From Cochliopodium minus (Eukaryota > Discosea > Himatismenida > Cochliopodiidae), in NCBI GenBank assembly GCA_024220525.1, contig JAMYWO010000007.1, positions 193,675-251,503 on the forward strand: a DNA stretch of 57,829 bases, written 5' to 3'. Position numbers and translations under genes: made by a program. This document shows positions 57,205-57,829 of the stretch, in pieces (within the stretch, counting starts at the first letter, position 1; every line of letters begins with the position of its first letter). The notes beneath the pieces are model-generated. The model searched no databases, was not told the origin of the DNA, and saw only the letters and a list, made by a program, of their open reading frames with translations.

Positions 57205-57829
57205 GCTTGGGGACAATCGCACAGAGTAGAATCAATGTTTTTTCAACTTATTAATGTAAAAAAACATTATTATAAAAGTTTTGTTATTTCAAAATCGTGG
57301 AAAATGATCAATAAACTCATAACAACAAAAAATTCAAGATAATATTTTCTATGCTTGGGGACAATCGCACAGAGTAGAAACAATATTTTTTCAACTTATT
57401 AATGTATAAAAACGTTATTCTAAAAGTTTCAGAGTTTCAATATCGTGGACAATGATCAATAAATTCATAACAACAAAAATTCAAGAAAAAAATATGTATG
57501 CTTGGGGACAATCGCACACTGTAGAAACAATATTTATTCAACTTATTAAACTAAATAAATGTTATTCTAAAAGTTTCAGAGTTTCAATATCGTGGACAAT
57601 GATCAATAAACTCATAACACCAAAAATTCAAGAAAAAAATATGTATGCTTGGGGACAATCGCACACTGTAGAAACAATGTTTATTCAACTTATTAAACTA
57701 AATAAATATTATACTAAAAGTTTCAGAGTTTCAATATCGTGGACAATGATCAATAAACTCATAACAACAAAAATTCAAGAAAAAAATATGTATGCTTGGG
57801 GACAATCGCACACTGTAGAAACAATGTTT
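57205..57829. repeat. 147-148 bp satellite array
   Basis: The box GCTTGGGGACAATCGCACA starts at 57205, 57353, 57500, 57647 and 57794, giving periods of 148, 147, 147 and 147. Each unit continues with GTAGAA, a caacttatta block and a tcgtggacaatgatcaataa block. The last two full units differ at only a few positions; the first is more diverged. The array runs off the window end. Confidence 0.93.

Noticed and set aside
57205-57829. CRISPR array or 5S/tRNA gene cluster
   Set aside because: The whole 147-base unit is repeated, not a short repeat with unique spacers, and no RNA polymerase III boxes of normal spacing were seen.

Overview
This is an extremely AT-rich eukaryotic window with many short GT-AG introns made of near-homopolymeric T or A runs. 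The protein families (MORN/UBR-type finger, GH30 hydrolase, TRAF-like finger, F-box with RRM, RRM with RCC1) point to a free-living protist with an amoeba-like gene repertoire. I cannot name the species. No prokaryotic operons, CRISPR arrays or retroelement proteins were seen.

The dominant feature is a tandem array of one gene family. Nineteen paralogues (called C1 to C19 here) and two fragments, all on the + strand, run head to tail from 4.5 to 56.3 kb. The usual protein has five parts: an N-terminal Zn(II)2Cys6 zinc cluster of the form C-x2-C-x6-C-x5-C-x2-C-x6-C with an invariant His in its second loop; a basic KRKxxGRP patch like an AT-hook; a four-Cys zinc ribbon; a short leucine/isoleucine coiled coil; and a PAS-like domain (LLGYxNLxNxYYPDLxPKxHH ... 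VER ... PKxxYExDxYLRHxxGHxxH ... YF|DxxxxLPSF). A low-complexity C-terminus follows, usually ending in an acidic-aromatic tail such as EDIFNFF. The zinc cluster and PAS pairing recalls the fungal AcuK/Ert1/Rds2 regulators. The inserted ribbon and coiled coil, the conserved tail and the tandem expansion are what look new. C8, C9 and C11 have no zinc cluster and could act as non-DNA-binding partners.

Layout: 0-4.2 kb, a partial MORN/UBR-finger gene and a partial GH30 endo-galactanase-like gene on either side of an ambiguous base in a T-rich repeat. 4.5-28.4 kb, C1-C12 plus one fragment. 28.5-30.1 kb, a TRAF-like zinc-finger gene. 31.5-35.3 kb, C13-C14. 35.8-38.0 kb, a SnoaL-like/kinase-like fusion. 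38.4-45.2 kb, C15-C17. 45.4-49.2 kb, two minus-strand genes that share related RRM domains (F-box-RRM and RRM-RCC1). 49.6-51.8 kb, C18. 51.9-53.9 kb, a minus-strand type I membrane glycoprotein with a PST-rich stalk. 54.4-56.1 kb, C19, then a cluster fragment and a duplicated upstream region. 57.2 kb to the end, a 147-148 bp satellite.

Most gene models were built by eye from ORFs, GT/AG sites and paralogue alignment. The exons of every intact array member add up to a whole number of codons, which supports the models. C2 is broken in its first exon and C10 contains an assembly gap and a region that does not keep frame.
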